Below, one piece after another: positions 44,661 through 55,632 of a stretch of DNA of 64,000 bases. Location of the stretch: assembly GCF_024166365.1 (NCBI RefSeq), contig NC_064842.1, positions 10,263,001 to 10,327,000 on the forward strand, read 5' to 3'. The translations under genes and the position numbers were made by a program. The notes under the pieces are model-generated. The model was not told the origin of the DNA. It worked only from the letters and a program-made list of their open reading frames with translations, and did no database searches. Within the stretch, counting starts at the first letter, position 1, and every line of letters starts with the position of its first letter. This stretch comes from Elephas maximus indicus (Eukaryota > Chordata > Mammalia > Proboscidea > Elephantidae).

Positions 44661-45609
44661 GGAAAAGTTGTCTTTGCGTCTATTCTGAGTCAGTATTTTT
44701 GGAACGCCTCTTAAGAAGCTAGGATTTTCCTTCGTCGGTGCTCTGTGCCTCAACTTTCTGGAGGTATTTTGTTAGCTCGTAATGTATTTGTGAATCCTTA
44801 GGTGAAGCACCCTGTGCTTTGAGGGTGGTTAAAGTCCAGCTGACACAATGCTGGCATTGGCTGCTCCTGCTCAGGTCCTGGGAGGGCCTGGCTGCTCTCC
44901 CTGATCTTGAAAACCTGCTATCCTTAGCAGCCATTCATGACTGTGTTGTTTATAAATCCCCAAACCTTTTCTGACACTAGCCCTTTATTTTCCTTTGGGA
45001 AATGAATTTTCTTAATTTTATTATCCAGTATGTCATTCCCTGCCCAGCTCTTGTGCTTTTATCCTCCCTGTGGGGGGTTCTGTGCTCTCCCCACTTGCAG
45101 GCTCAGTCTTTCCTGCTCCCCAGGCCATTTGTTACTGGAGAAGTGAGATTTTTAAGCTGTCTTGGGCTCCTTCTTCACGTTACTCTTGGTTGCTCAGGGC
45201 CCTGTTGTTCTTCGGCTCCTGCACAGGTCCCTATATCACATACTCGTGTTTTAGGTGTAAAGTCAAGGTGCTGGTGTTCCCTATTACTGCCTAGCTTGTG
45301 CTAACCTTCTCGTGAAAAAATCCACTCTCCAGGCTTACCCTTTCCTTCAGATCAGCAGAACAGAGCGAATTGTTAATTCACTGGGTGTCACTACCCAGGC
45401 CCTCAGGGGCTCCCGAGGGTGGATGGGGGATGTCACAGAAGACAGCCTTTGACCTTTGTGGCGTCCTGTGTTATTCTGCAAGTTGCCACTTGACATCGCA
45501 GTTATTAGCACAAAACCTTTAACTACAGCTTCCTGCTGTTAACTCCCAGAAGTTACCTCCCACAGGATTATACAACAGCCTGGAGCTCAGGGCGGGGACT
45601 GCGAGCCAG
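44661..45609. other. MTARC2 intron 1, nothing recognised
   Basis: No gene or local repeat family seen. Confidence 0.45.
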
Positions 45610-45774
45610 AAAAAACCAAAGCCCACTGGCATTGAGTGGATTCCAACTCATAGCGACCCCATAGGACACAGTAGAACTGCCCCAATAGAACTTTCAAAGA
45701 GCACCTGATGGATTCGAACTGTTGATGTTCTGGTTAGCGGCCATATCTCTTAACCCCTATGCCACCAGGGTTTC
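45610..45774 (-). mobile_element. AfroSINE-type SINE
   Basis: Minus copy in intron 1 from AAAAAACCAAAGCCCACTGG to CTATGCCACCAGGGTTTCC. Confidence 0.88.
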
Positions 45775-46504
45775 CAAAGGAAGCGCTAATACTGGGGGAA
45801 TGGCGGGGAGATGAGAAGACTCAGCCCAGGGAGGGGCTGACTGTCAAAATGATGTACAAACATGGGTGTCACTCTTCTTCGGACATGTGTCTCGTCATGG
45901 GCAGATCTCAGAAGTCATCTTGTCTAGAGGTGGGACGTGTTGGAATTTAAGGGTACGGGCCTTTGGGGTGTTAACTACATCAGGGTTACCCAGAACTCTG
46001 CACCCAAGGATGAAGCTGGAAGTAAGGAATGGGGCCCGGCCTCAACGGAAAAAGGGCTGTGAAAAAGTAGGCAGGAAGTCCTTAGGTTACAGAGATAAGC
46101 AAGATGCCTAGAAAAGAGGGGCCCCCTTGGAAGGGTGGGGATCTGGTACTGCCCAGCATTGCCAGCTGGTAGGAAGAGAGCAGACAAGACCGCTACCAAA
46201 ATGCCGTCACACGTTACCTCCACCACTGCCACACCCTTGCACCAACACCATGCCAGTCAGCAGGGCACAGCTGCTAGCCATTGTCTGCTGGCTTGGTTGC
46301 AGGGAGAGGACAGGTTAGACAACACCTGACAGGGACTCTGCCTGACACGGGGGCTCCAGGTGAGAAACCACGTACCAGGTCAGGAAGGGCAGCACGGGGC
46401 TCCCTGCACCCCGTATTAGATGGCGTCATAGGTTACTTCGGACATCTCCAGTGTGCTCCAGTCGTGTTTTGAAATGTCTCCTGGGGAGGGGCTACCCCTT
46501 ATTC
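45775..46504. other. MTARC2 intron 1, nothing recognised
   Basis: GC-rich; several short overlapping open frames without recognisable protein. Confidence 0.45.
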
Positions 46505-46659
46505 CAGAAGGGGCTGTCTTTTTTTTTTTTCTAATTATTATATTTATTTGGTTATATGACCAAGTTTACACATACTAGATACATTTGTAGGGTTTTTATT
46601 TTTTTACAGTGTTTAGAGAGAAACCTTTTTTTATTTTTTTTAAATATTGTGTATTTCTG

Positions 46660-47460
46660 ATACACTGCTATTTTCACCTCTTTGTTTTATTATTATTACT
46701 ATTATTTTGGTGAAAGTATACACAGCCAAAGATACACCATTTCAACAATTTCTCCATGTACAATTCAGTGACTTTAGTTATATTCTTCAAGCCGTGGTAC
46801 CATTCTTGCTATCCTTTTTCAAATTACTACACCAATATCTTAAACCCACTACCCCCTAAGTGATCCATTGAACCTTTCCAGTTGACTGTCAATTTGACAT
46901 CACATAGACAATTCTTTAAAAGAGCACAATACTCAAAGCAGATGTACTTTACTAATTAAGATAAGCCATTTTTTGATTCAAAGAAGACATGAGGATAGTT
47001 TTGTTTTGAGGTTTAAAGTTTAAATATTATCTTAGGGCAGTAGTTTCAGTGGTTCATTTCAGCCTCAGTGGCTCCTAAAAGTCTGGATTCCATTGACAAT
47101 TTGAATATCTGTTCCACATTTTCCCCTCTTTTGATCAGGATTCTTCTATAGAGCTGCACCCTTCCTGTGGGTCCAGTAAGGGTAGCTGGGCTCCATGCAG
47201 TTCTTCTCATCTCATGGCAAAGGAGGCAATTGTTCATAGAGGCAACCAGACACACGGTTAAATTCCATCTCCAGTTCCTGATTCTCCTTCTGCCTCTGTT
47301 GCTTCGGGTGAATGGAGACCAGTTGTTGCACCTTGGATGGCTGCTTGCTAGCTTTTATGATCCCAGTCACTATGCAACAAACTAACAGAAGAGAGGTACT
47401 GAGAAACTGTATTAGACCAATTGATTGGGATGTCCCTTGAAACTATGATCCTAAACTCCA
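46660..47460 (-). mobile_element. L1 3' UTR
   Basis: TTTTGGTGAAAGTATACACA, CATTTCAACAATTTCTCCAT and GTGACTTTAGTTATATTC begin it; the stretch up to GGGATGTCCCTTGAAACTAT follows the same L1 tail. Ends are approximate. Confidence 0.6.
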
Positions 47461-47528
47461 AACCAAGAAAACAAACCCCGTGAGATGTTTGTTTTGGTTG
47501 TACATAAGTAGCCTCAACAGCTTTTTCT

Positions 47529-48012
47529 TTCTTTTTTTTTGGAAAAGTATATATAGCACGGCATATGCCAGCTCATCATTTTTCAGACGTCCAGCTTAGT
47601 GACGTCAATTACATTAATCTGTTATGCAACCATCACTCTAAGCTGAAACGCACTGCTTCCCACATGGTGGTTTTTCTTCCCCTTCCTTCTGCCCCTGGTA
47701 ACCACTGATAAACTTTGGTCTCTCTCTATTTGCCTATTCCTGTTATTAAACAAAAGTATTTTCTCGTATTTTTTTGTTGGTGTTCAGAATGTACCCAGCA
47801 GAACAAACACCCGTTTAACAGTTTCTACATGTTAAATTCAGTGACGTTGATTACATTCTTCAAGTTGTACAACCAGTACACCCTCCTTTTCTGAATTGTT
47901 CCTCCCACATTAACATAAACCCACTGCCCCCTAAGCTTCTTATCTATTCTTTCGAGTTGCTGTTGTCAGTTTGATCCCATATAGTTTGTGATAATTAGTT
48001 TCCTAGTGTTGC
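47529..48012 (-). mobile_element. Two L1 3' UTR pieces
   Basis: One starts GGAAAAGTATATATAGCACG, the other at about 47768 with TTTTTGTTGGTGTTCAGAAT. Both contain the GTGACGT..ATTACATT motif of L1 3' ends. Confidence 0.6.
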
Positions 48013-50564
48013 CATTAAGGCCAAAGATGAAGAAATTGAAGATTTTTATCAGCTGCTACAGTCTAAAATTGATTGAACATGCAATCAGGATGCATTGATA
48101 ATTACTGGTGATTGGAATGTGAAAGTTGGAAACAAAGAAGAAGGATCGGTAGTTGGTCGAAAATATGGTCTTGGTGATAGAAACAATGCTGGAGATCGGA
48201 TGATAGAATGTTGCAAGACCAACAACTTCTTCATTGCAAATACTTTGTTTCACCAACATAAATGGCAACTATATACATAAAAAAAAATTTTTTTTTTTTT
48301 TATATACATGGACCTCGCCAGATGGAACACACAGGAATCAAATTGACTACATTTGTAGAAAGAGACGATGGAAAATCTCAATATCGTCAGTCAGAACAAG
48401 GCCAGGGGCCGACTGTGGAACAGACCATCAATTGCTCATATGCAAGTTCAAGCTGAAACTGAAGAAAATCAGAGCAAGTCCATGAGAGCCAAAATACGAC
48501 CTTGAGTATATCCCACCTGAATTTAGAGACCATCTGAAGAGTAGATTTGATGCATTGAACACTAGTGACCGAAGACCAGACGAGTTGTGGAATGACATCA
48601 AGGACATCATACATGAAGAAGGTGAGAGGTCACTGAAAAGACAGGAAAGAAAGAAAAGACCAAGATGGATGTCAGAGGAGACCCTGAAACTTGCTTACGA
48701 ACATGGAGCAGTTAAAGCAAAAGGAAGAAGTGATGAAGTAAAAGAACTGAACAGAAGATTTCAAAGGACTGCTCAAGAAGACAAAGTAAAGTATTTATAA
48801 TGACATGTGCAAAGAGGTGGAGATAGAAAACCAAAAGAGAAGAACACACTCCACGTTTCTCAAGCTGAAAGAACTGAGGGAAAAATTCAAGCCTCAAGTT
48901 GCAATAGTGAAGGATTCTATGGGGAAAATATTAAATGATGCAGGAAGCATCAAAAGAAGATGGAAGGAATACACACAGTCATTATACCAAAAAGAATTAG
49001 TTGACGGTGCCATTTCAAAGGTAGCATACGATCAGGAACTGATGGTACTGAAGGAAGAAGTCCAAGCTGCTCTGAAGGCATTGGCGAAAAACAAGTCTCC
49101 AGGAATTGACAGAATATCAACTGAGATGTTTCAACAAGTGGATGCAGCACTGGAGGTGCTCACTCGTCTATGCCAAGAAATATGGAAGACAGCTTTCTGG
49201 CCAACCGACTGGAAGAGATCCGTATTTATGAGTATTCCCAAGAAAGGTGATCGAACCGAATGCGGAAATTATAGAACAATATCATTAATATCACACACAA
49301 GCAAAATTTTGCTGAAGATCATTCAAAAGCGGCTACAGCAGTATATCGACAGGGAACTGCCAGAAATTCAGGCTGGTTTCGGAAAAGGATGTGGAAACAG
49401 GGATATCATTGCTGATGTCAGATGGATCCTGGCTAAAAGCAGAGAATACCAGAAGGACGTTTACCTGTGTTTTCTTGAATATGCAAAGGCATTCGACTGT
49501 GTGGATCGTAACAGATTATGGATAACACTGCAAAAAATGGGAATTCCAGAACATTTACTTGTGCTCATGAGGAACCTTTACATAGATCAAGAGGCAATTG
49601 TTCGGACAGAACAAGGGGATACTGATTGGTTTAAAGTCAGGAAAGGTGTGCACCAGGGTTGTATTCTTTCACCATAACTATTCAATCTGTATGCTGAGCA
49701 AATAATACGAGAAGCTGAAGTATATAAAGAAGAACAGGGCATCAAGATTGGAGAAAGACTCATTAACAACCTGTGTTATGCAGATGATACAACCTTGGTT
49801 GCTGAAAGTGAAAAGGACTTGAAGCACTTACTAATGAAGATCAAAGACCACAGCCTTCAGTGTGGATTACACCTCAACATAAGGAAAACAAAAATCCTCA
49901 CAACTGGACCAGTGAACAACATCATGATAAACGGAGAAAAGACTGAAGTTGTCAAGGATTTCATTTTACTTGAATCCACAATCAACAGCCATGGAAGCAG
50001 CAGTCAAGATATCAAAAGATGCATTGCATTAGGCAAATCTGGTGCAAAAGACCTCTTTAAGGTGTTAAAAAGCAAAGATGTCACCTTGAAGACTAAGGTG
50101 CGCCTGACCCAGGCCATGGTATTTTCAATCACAACATATGCATGTGAAAGCTGGACAATGAATAAGGAAGACTGAAGAAGAATTGACGTCTTTGAATTGT
50201 GGTGTTGGCGAAGAATATTGAATATACCATGGGCTGCCAAAAGAACAAACAAATCTGTCCTGGAAGAAGTATGAACAGAATACTCCTTAGAAGCAAGGAT
50301 GGTGAGACTGCGTCTTACATACTTTGGACATGTTGTCTGGAGGGATAAGTCCCTGGAGAAGGACATCGTGCTTGGCAGAGTACGGGGTCAGCAGAAAAGA
50401 GGAAGAACCTCAACGAGGTGGATTGACACAGTGGCTGTAGCAATGGGCTCAAGCATGACAATGATTGTAAGGATGGCGCAGGACCCAGCAGCGTTTCATT
50501 CTGTTGTGCATAGGGTCACTATGAGTCGGAACCAACTCGACAGCACCTAACAACAACAACAACA
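48013..50564 (+). mobile_element. RTE LINE in MTARC2 intron 1, 5' truncated
   Basis: Sense copy from the last part of the endonuclease (ATTACTGGTGATTGGAATGT, GDWNV) to the (AAC)n tail. A 290-codon frame at 48805-49677 covers most of the reverse transcriptase with AKAFDCVD; a stop follows KGVHQGCILSP. YADD is at 49777-49788 in the next open piece (49795-50175 continues). An A9-T13 block is inserted at 48279-48300. This is the longest coding remnant of the family here. Confidence 0.93.
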
Positions 50565-50565
50565 A

Positions 50566-50996
50566 GGGTTTCCATAATAAATTACTACAACTGGGTGGCT
50601 TAAAACAACAGAATTTTGTTCCCTTCTAGTTCTGGAAACTAGAAGTTCAAAATTGAAGTGTTGGCAGGGCCATGTTCCATCTGAGGGCTCTAGGAAAGGT
50701 CCATTCTTTTCTCTCCTAGCTTCTGGTAACCCCGGGTGTTCCTCGGCTTGTGGCAGCGTCACTGCGATCTCTGCCCCCATCTCCATTGCCGTCTTCTCCG
50801 TGCGTGTCTGTGTCTCATCTCCTCTTCTTGTAAAGACTCCAGTCACACTGGATCAGGGCCCACGCTACTCCAGTGTGACTTCATCTTAACATGATTATAT
50901 CTGTAAAGACCTTGTTTCCAAATGAGGTCACATTCATAGGTACTGGGATTAGGACTTGAACAAACCTTCTGGGGGGACACAATTCAACTCCTAACA
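50566..50996 (-). repeat. MLT1-like MaLR LTR
   Basis: Minus LTR: CAACTGGGTGGCTTAAAACA, CTAGTTCTGGAAACTAGAAG, GGGGGGACACAATTCAACTC, ending CTAACA. Its start is cut by the RTE tail. Confidence 0.72.
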
Positions 50997-51101
50997 GTGT
51001 GTGTGAAGAAGAAAACCTGCTCAGAAAGTTCTCCATGTAGGATCCACACACTACAGCAAATTAAACAGAGTAGAGACTAATTTGGATCCTCTTGGTGTCA
51101 G

Positions 51102-51248
51102 GAAACGCATTGCCGGCGAATTGATTCCGACTCGTAGCAACCCTCTGGAACAGAGTAGAACAGCCCAATAGGGTTTCCAAGGAGCAGCTGGTAGATTTGA
51201 ACTGCTGACTTTTTGGTTAGCAGCAGAGCTCTTAACCACTGCACCACC
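51102..51248 (-). mobile_element. AfroSINE-type SINE, left half of inverted pair
   Basis: Minus copy ending CTGCACCACCAG; the next SINE starts at the next base in plus orientation. Confidence 0.87.
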
Positions 51249-51385
51249 AGCAGCGATGGCTGCTAACCAAAGTGTTGGCAGTTTGAATCCATCAGGCGCT
51301 TCTTGGAAACTTTATGGGGCGGTTCTACTCTGTCCTGTAGGGTCACAATGAGTCGGAGTTGACTCAACAGCAACGGGCTACCCTT
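51249..51385 (+). mobile_element. AfroSINE-type SINE, right half of inverted pair
   Basis: Plus copy lacking the first bases of the head (starts CAGCGATGGCTGCTAACC). Confidence 0.87.
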
Positions 51386-51875
51386 TTGTTGGGGTCAGGA
51401 ACATCACAAGACCTTGTCTAGGGTTCCGTGCCGCTTGAGCCAGTAGTGTTGGCCAATCTCATCTTGTTTCACAACAAAAAGACCTGGAAGATATTTTGCT
51501 TCTCCCAGGGCCTCACAGAGGTGTTTAACAGGCCCAGGGGAGCTGCTGACCAAAGTAGAATCCCAAACTAAATAATATGGTTGCTTAAGCCGTGAGGAAA
51601 GACCGTTAAACCAGCCTTGTTTTCTGGGGTTTTGTAACTGGACATTTCCAAACATTGGCCAGACCCTCTCCTCCAGGGTTGTTTCCACCAAACAAGCTCC
51701 TTTTGGGGACATCAACTTTTGGACTCAAAGAATTTAGCCAGACCTGGATAATTGCCTAGAAAAAAATTGTTGTGTCCCAGGTTGGTTGAGGGTTTTAATG
51801 AAGTAGAAAGTAGAAGGAAGCTATTGAGAGGGTGGAAGAGTGTGTTCTGAGCCTGCCCTGGTTTTTCCTCTGTAG
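51386..51875. other. End of MTARC2 intron 1, nothing recognised
   Basis: Contains the polypyrimidine tract and acceptor of exon 2 (51856-51875); otherwise no repeat seen. Confidence 0.5.
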
Positions 51876-52049
51876 GTTTTGGCTAGTGATTAAGGAAGAT
51901 GGACACATGGTCACTGCCCGTCAGGAGCCTCGCCTCGTGCTGGTCTCTATCACCTATGAGAACAACCGTCTGATCCTGGAGGCCCCGGGCATGGATCAGC
52001 TGGCTTTGCCTAGCAAGCTGCCCTCTTCAAATGCACTCCAGGACTGCAG
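51876..52049 (+). CDS. MTARC2: MTARC2 coding exon 2 (MOSC N-terminal domain)
   Basis: Encodes the last base of codon 91, residues 92-148 and two bases of codon 149, in frame with exon 1. The acceptor is a pyrimidine-rich stretch ending CTGTAG, and the donor is GCAG|GTGCTC. The protein begins [10 protein letters not shown] and contains the family-conserved TARQEPRL at 104-111. The KEDGH stretch, the YENN segment and MDQL..PSK are MTARC2-type; MTARC1 differs in each. This exon belongs to the beta-barrel-like MOSC_N domain that helps hold the molybdenum cofactor. The previous intron is 9442 bases. Confidence 0.95.
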
Positions 52050-52279
52050 GTGCTCTGTGTGGGGGCATCCAAGGACTGCAATAGACCCGGATTTTCTTTA
52101 GGGTCTTCCCTGCATTCTATCTTGCTACAGTTTGTAGAGCAGAAGATGACATTGGTAAAGGGAATATTTAAGAGAAGTCCAGTCTGGGTTTGGGGTCAAG
52201 ACAGTGGTCAGACAGGAGTGCGTGGTTAAGAGGATAAGAGCAAATCAGCCTAAATCAAAATCCCCACTTTCTCACTTCT

Positions 52280-53155
52280 CCGCCACTTCGTTTCTGACAC
52301 CAGCAGTACAGGCGGCACTTCTTCCTCTGACCCGAGCCACCTGGAGCTAGGTCAGAGCTCACAAGTTCAAGGGCACAGACTGCCAATTCTGCCCAAGACG
52401 TCAAATGCCAGCCATAAGCTTGGGAGTCCTCACGACACCCTCACTTCTTACCTGCTGGCTACAAATTCAGCATTTTCCCACTACTCCATCAGGCTGCCGG
52501 GCACAAGCTTGCTCCCTCCACCCTGGCTCCCTCACTTCTGACCTGCTGGATACAGATTCGGGGGTTCCTTCTACCCCTTCAGGATACAAGCTGTAAGCTC
52601 AGGGGCTCCCAGTTCCCCTCACTTCTGATCTTTTGGCTTCCAACACTCCTTTGGGTTCAATAATTTGCTGGAACGACTCACAGAACTCAGGGAAAGAGCT
52701 ATACTTACAATTATAGTTGTTTTGCAGGAAAAAAGGCTACAATGAAGAGCTGCATAGGACAAGGTCTGGGAGGGTTTCCACTGCGGAGCTTCCATGTGCC
52801 AAAGGGTGTGCTACCCTCCCAAGGACATCACAGTCTTTTGCCAACCAGGAGCCCTTGGTGTGTCCCTGTCCATAGCCTTTATTGGAGTCTCATTAAGTAG
52901 ACATGATTGACCGAATCATGCCACCTCCCCCTAGGCCAGCCATCCAGAGGTGGTCTTTCTGGCCTGGCCATCCCTCACCTGAGTCTCCTTGCTAGCGTAA
53001 ACCCTCAGGTATGGTCTGGAAGCTTAGATAAGAAAAGACACCTCAATTATTCAAGAAAGAAATTCCAGGGGTTTAAAGTTCTCTCTCAGGAACCTGGGGC
53101 AAAGACCAAATTCTTTGGGTAAAGTTAAATTCTTTACCCCACAGCGATTCAGAGT
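52280..53155 (-). repeat. Old LTR-like repeat with ~90-base tandem units
   Basis: TTCAATAATTTGCTGGAACG, CAAGGTCTGGGAGGGTTTCC and GAAATTCCAGGGGTTTAAAG parallel the repeat at 13.6-15 kb. Within it, CCCTCACTTCTnACCTGCTG-like units recur near 52438, 52528 and 52617. Family (MLT2-like?) and strand uncertain. Confidence 0.42.
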
Positions 53156-53568
53156 GTAGAGGGGGCAAAACGTGCTAGTCTTTAGGCCCTGTCTCCTTTC
53201 ATTTGAGTCGATGGACATTTATTCAAAATTGCCGACCCTTCAGCCAGGCAGTCAAGGGAGTAAGTGGGGCCTGTACCAGCTGAATCTCAGGGCTGGTGAC
53301 AAGGATGCTGGAGCTTTTTAAGATGCCTCTGAGGCCTGGGTCTGAGACTAAGGTGTTGTTGGGAGGAGTAGGGTAAGAGGATTTCCACGACTGACCTAGG
53401 GACCTGCCTCAGGCCTGGCTTCCTGTCAGTGATGGGACTCTCTGCAGGACTGCCAAGTTCCATGTCTTGCCCTGTGCTATCAGGAAGGCTTAGAGGCTCA
53501 GGTGTTCATCATGGGTGTTCTGTATTCCTTTCTAACCAATGGGACTTAAAAAAAAAAAATTATGATGA
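53156..53568. other. MTARC2 intron 2, nothing recognised
   Basis: No local repeat family seen; ends with A12 at 53549-53560. Confidence 0.45.
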
Positions 53569-53932
53569 GTGTACATATATATGTGTGTGCATGTATGTAT
53601 GTGTATGTGTGTATATGTATGTATATCTGTGTATGTATGTATATGTATATGTATGTATGTGTGTATGTATATATGTGGAAACCTTGGTGGCATAGTGGTT
53701 AAGTGCTATGGCTGCTAACCAAAGGGTCGGCAGTTTGAATCCGCCAGGTACTCCTTGGAAACTCTATGGGGCAGTTCTACTCTGTCCTGTAGGGTCACTA
53801 TGAGTCAGAATCGATTCAACGGCACTGGGTTTGGTTTTTTTTGGTTTATGTATATATGTGTATGTGTGTGTGTATGTATATGCGTGTAGATATGTCTATG
53901 TATATGTGTGTGTGTATATATATATATATAAG
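53569..53932. repeat. TATG/TG microsatellite split by a SINE
   Basis: Irregular TATG, TG and TA repeats at 53569-53677 and 53847-53932. Confidence 0.9.
53678..53846 (+). mobile_element. AfroSINE inserted in microsatellite
   Basis: Plus copy between perfect copies of TATGTATATATGTG (53664-53677, 53847-53860). Confidence 0.92.
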
Positions 53933-54550
53933 ATTGAAGTTGTCGAGGATTTCGTTCTACTTAGATCTACAATCAACAGCCATGGAAGCAGCAGTCAAGA
54001 AATCAAAAGATGCATTACATTGGGCAAATCTGCTGCAAAAGGTCCCTTTAAAGTGTTGAAAAGCAAGGATGTCACCTTGTACACTAAGGTGCACCTGACC
54101 TAAGCCATGGTATTTTCAATCACCTCATATGCATGCGAAAGCAGGACAATGAATAAGGAAGACCAAAGAAGAGTTGACATCTTTGAATTGTGGTGTTGAC
54201 GAAGAATATTGAATATACCACGGACTGCCAGAAGAATGAACAAACCAGTCTTGGAAGGAGTACAACCAGGATGCTCCTTAGAAGCAAGGATGGCGCTAAC
54301 ACGTCTTACATACTTTCGATATGTTATCAGGAGGGATCAGTCCCTGGAGAAGGACATAATGCTTGGTAAAGTAGAAGGTCAGCGAAAAAGAGGAAGACCC
54401 TCGATCAGCTGGATTGACACAGTGGCTGCAACAATGGGCTTAAGCGTAGCAATGATTATGAGCATGGCGCAGGACCAGGCAGTGTTTCATTCTGTAGTAC
54501 ATAGGGTTGCTATGAGTCGGAGCCGACTCAAAGGCACCTAACACAACAAC
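53933..54550 (+). mobile_element. RTE LINE 3' fragment
   Basis: Plus copy from AGATTGAAGTTGTCGAGG to CACCTAACACAACAAC in intron 2; end of pol frame with one stop, open again at 54209-54541. Confidence 0.92.
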
Positions 54551-54571
54551 GAATGTATGTATATATAAATT

Positions 54572-54669
54572 GGAGCCCTGGTGGTACAGCGGTTAAGAGC
54601 TTGGCTGCTAACCAAAAGGTGGGCAGTTTGAATCCACCAGCCGCTCCTCAGAAACCCTATGGGGCAGTT
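54572..54669 (+). mobile_element. AfroSINE head half
   Basis: Plus copy from GGAGCCCTGGTGGTACAGC to CCTATGGGGCAGTT; the tail is missing and L1 3' UTR follows. Confidence 0.85.
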
Positions 54670-54935
54670 ATTGCCAATTCAATATTATTTACATGTAAAA
54701 ACTCAGTGACATTACTGTGCGCATCATGTCGAGCAACCATCACCACGATCCAGTTCCAGGCTTTCCCATCACCCTTAACGGAAGCTAGTGCCCACAAGCA
54801 ATGACTCCCTCTTTCCTCCTCCCTTCCACCCACCCCTGGTCTCTATACATTTGCCTGTTCTAGATATTTCATATAAGTGAGATCACACATATTTACCCTT
54901 TTGAGATGACTTATTTCATTCAGCATGTTTTTAAC
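54670..54935 (-). mobile_element. L1 3' UTR fragment
   Basis: AACTCAGTGACATTACTGTG, GCAACCATCACCACGATCC and TTTCATATAAGTGAGATCAC are L1M-type 3' end. Confidence 0.7.
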
Positions 54936-55157
54936 CATTAGAACTTTTAAAAAAAGTTTAAGTATGTGAAAAAGAAGTGGTGTCCCAAGATCCTAGGGCT
55001 CAGAGGAGAGGCTAAGATTGATCCCTGGGCCCTAATCTTACTCTTTCGTGAGCAAAGTGTCTGAGCTAACACTTAAGCTTCCTAATCTTAAAACATCCAA
55101 AGAAGTATCTCGCCGAATAGAATATTTTGGTTAATTATCTTAGCAAGCTAAAAATCC

Positions 55158-55328
55158 AGTTCCCTTCTAGTCAGTTCCGACTCATGGCAAACCTATGTGT
55201 GTCAGAGTAGAACAGTGCTCATCAGGGTCTTCAGTGCGTGATTTTTGGGAAGTAGATCGCCAGGCTTTTCATCTGAGGCACCTTTGGTTAGCAGTGAAGC
55301 GCAATAACTATTTGCACCGCCTAGGAAC
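55158..55328 (-). mobile_element. AfroSINE-type SINE, long subtype, diverged
   Basis: Minus copy with GTGTGTCAGAGTAGAACAGT and head ending GCACCGCCTAGGAACTT. Confidence 0.83.
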
Positions 55329-55334
55329 TTAGCA

Positions 55335-55464
55335 AACTTATAAGGTGGTTATCGTTAATTCCACTTTAGCAGTGAGGAAACCAAGACTTCGGTCACTATC
55401 CTGCAAAGGTGGAGCTGGAATTTGAATCCACCTGCCTCCTAGGCTTTTGCTCTTAACTCCTATG
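55335..55464 (-). repeat. MIR remnant
   Basis: CAGTGAGGAAACCAAGAC, GGAGCTGGAATTTGAATCCA and GCTCTTAAC match the MIR complement; split by the next SINE. Confidence 0.65.
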
Positions 55465-55623
55465 TACTTGTAAAGAAACCAAACCCGTTGCCATCGAGTC
55501 AATTCCAACTCATAGCAACCCTATAGGACAGAGTAGAACTGCCTCATAGGGTTTCCAAGGAGTGGCTGGTGGATTTGAACTGCTCGCCTTTTGGTTAGCA
55601 GCCAAGTGTTTAACCACTGTGTC
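55465..55623 (-). mobile_element. AfroSINE-type SINE with target duplication
   Basis: Minus copy between copies of ACTCCTATG (55456-55464, 55624-55632). Confidence 0.92.
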
Positions 55624-55632
55624 ACTCCTATG

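Noticed and set aside
48805-49677. 290-codon open frame as a host gene
   Set aside because: It is RTE reverse transcriptase inside a 5'-truncated LINE that ends in (AAC)n.
53569-53677. CRISPR-like array or coding repeat from TATG units
   Set aside because: Plain microsatellite of irregular short units without spacers in a mammalian intron.
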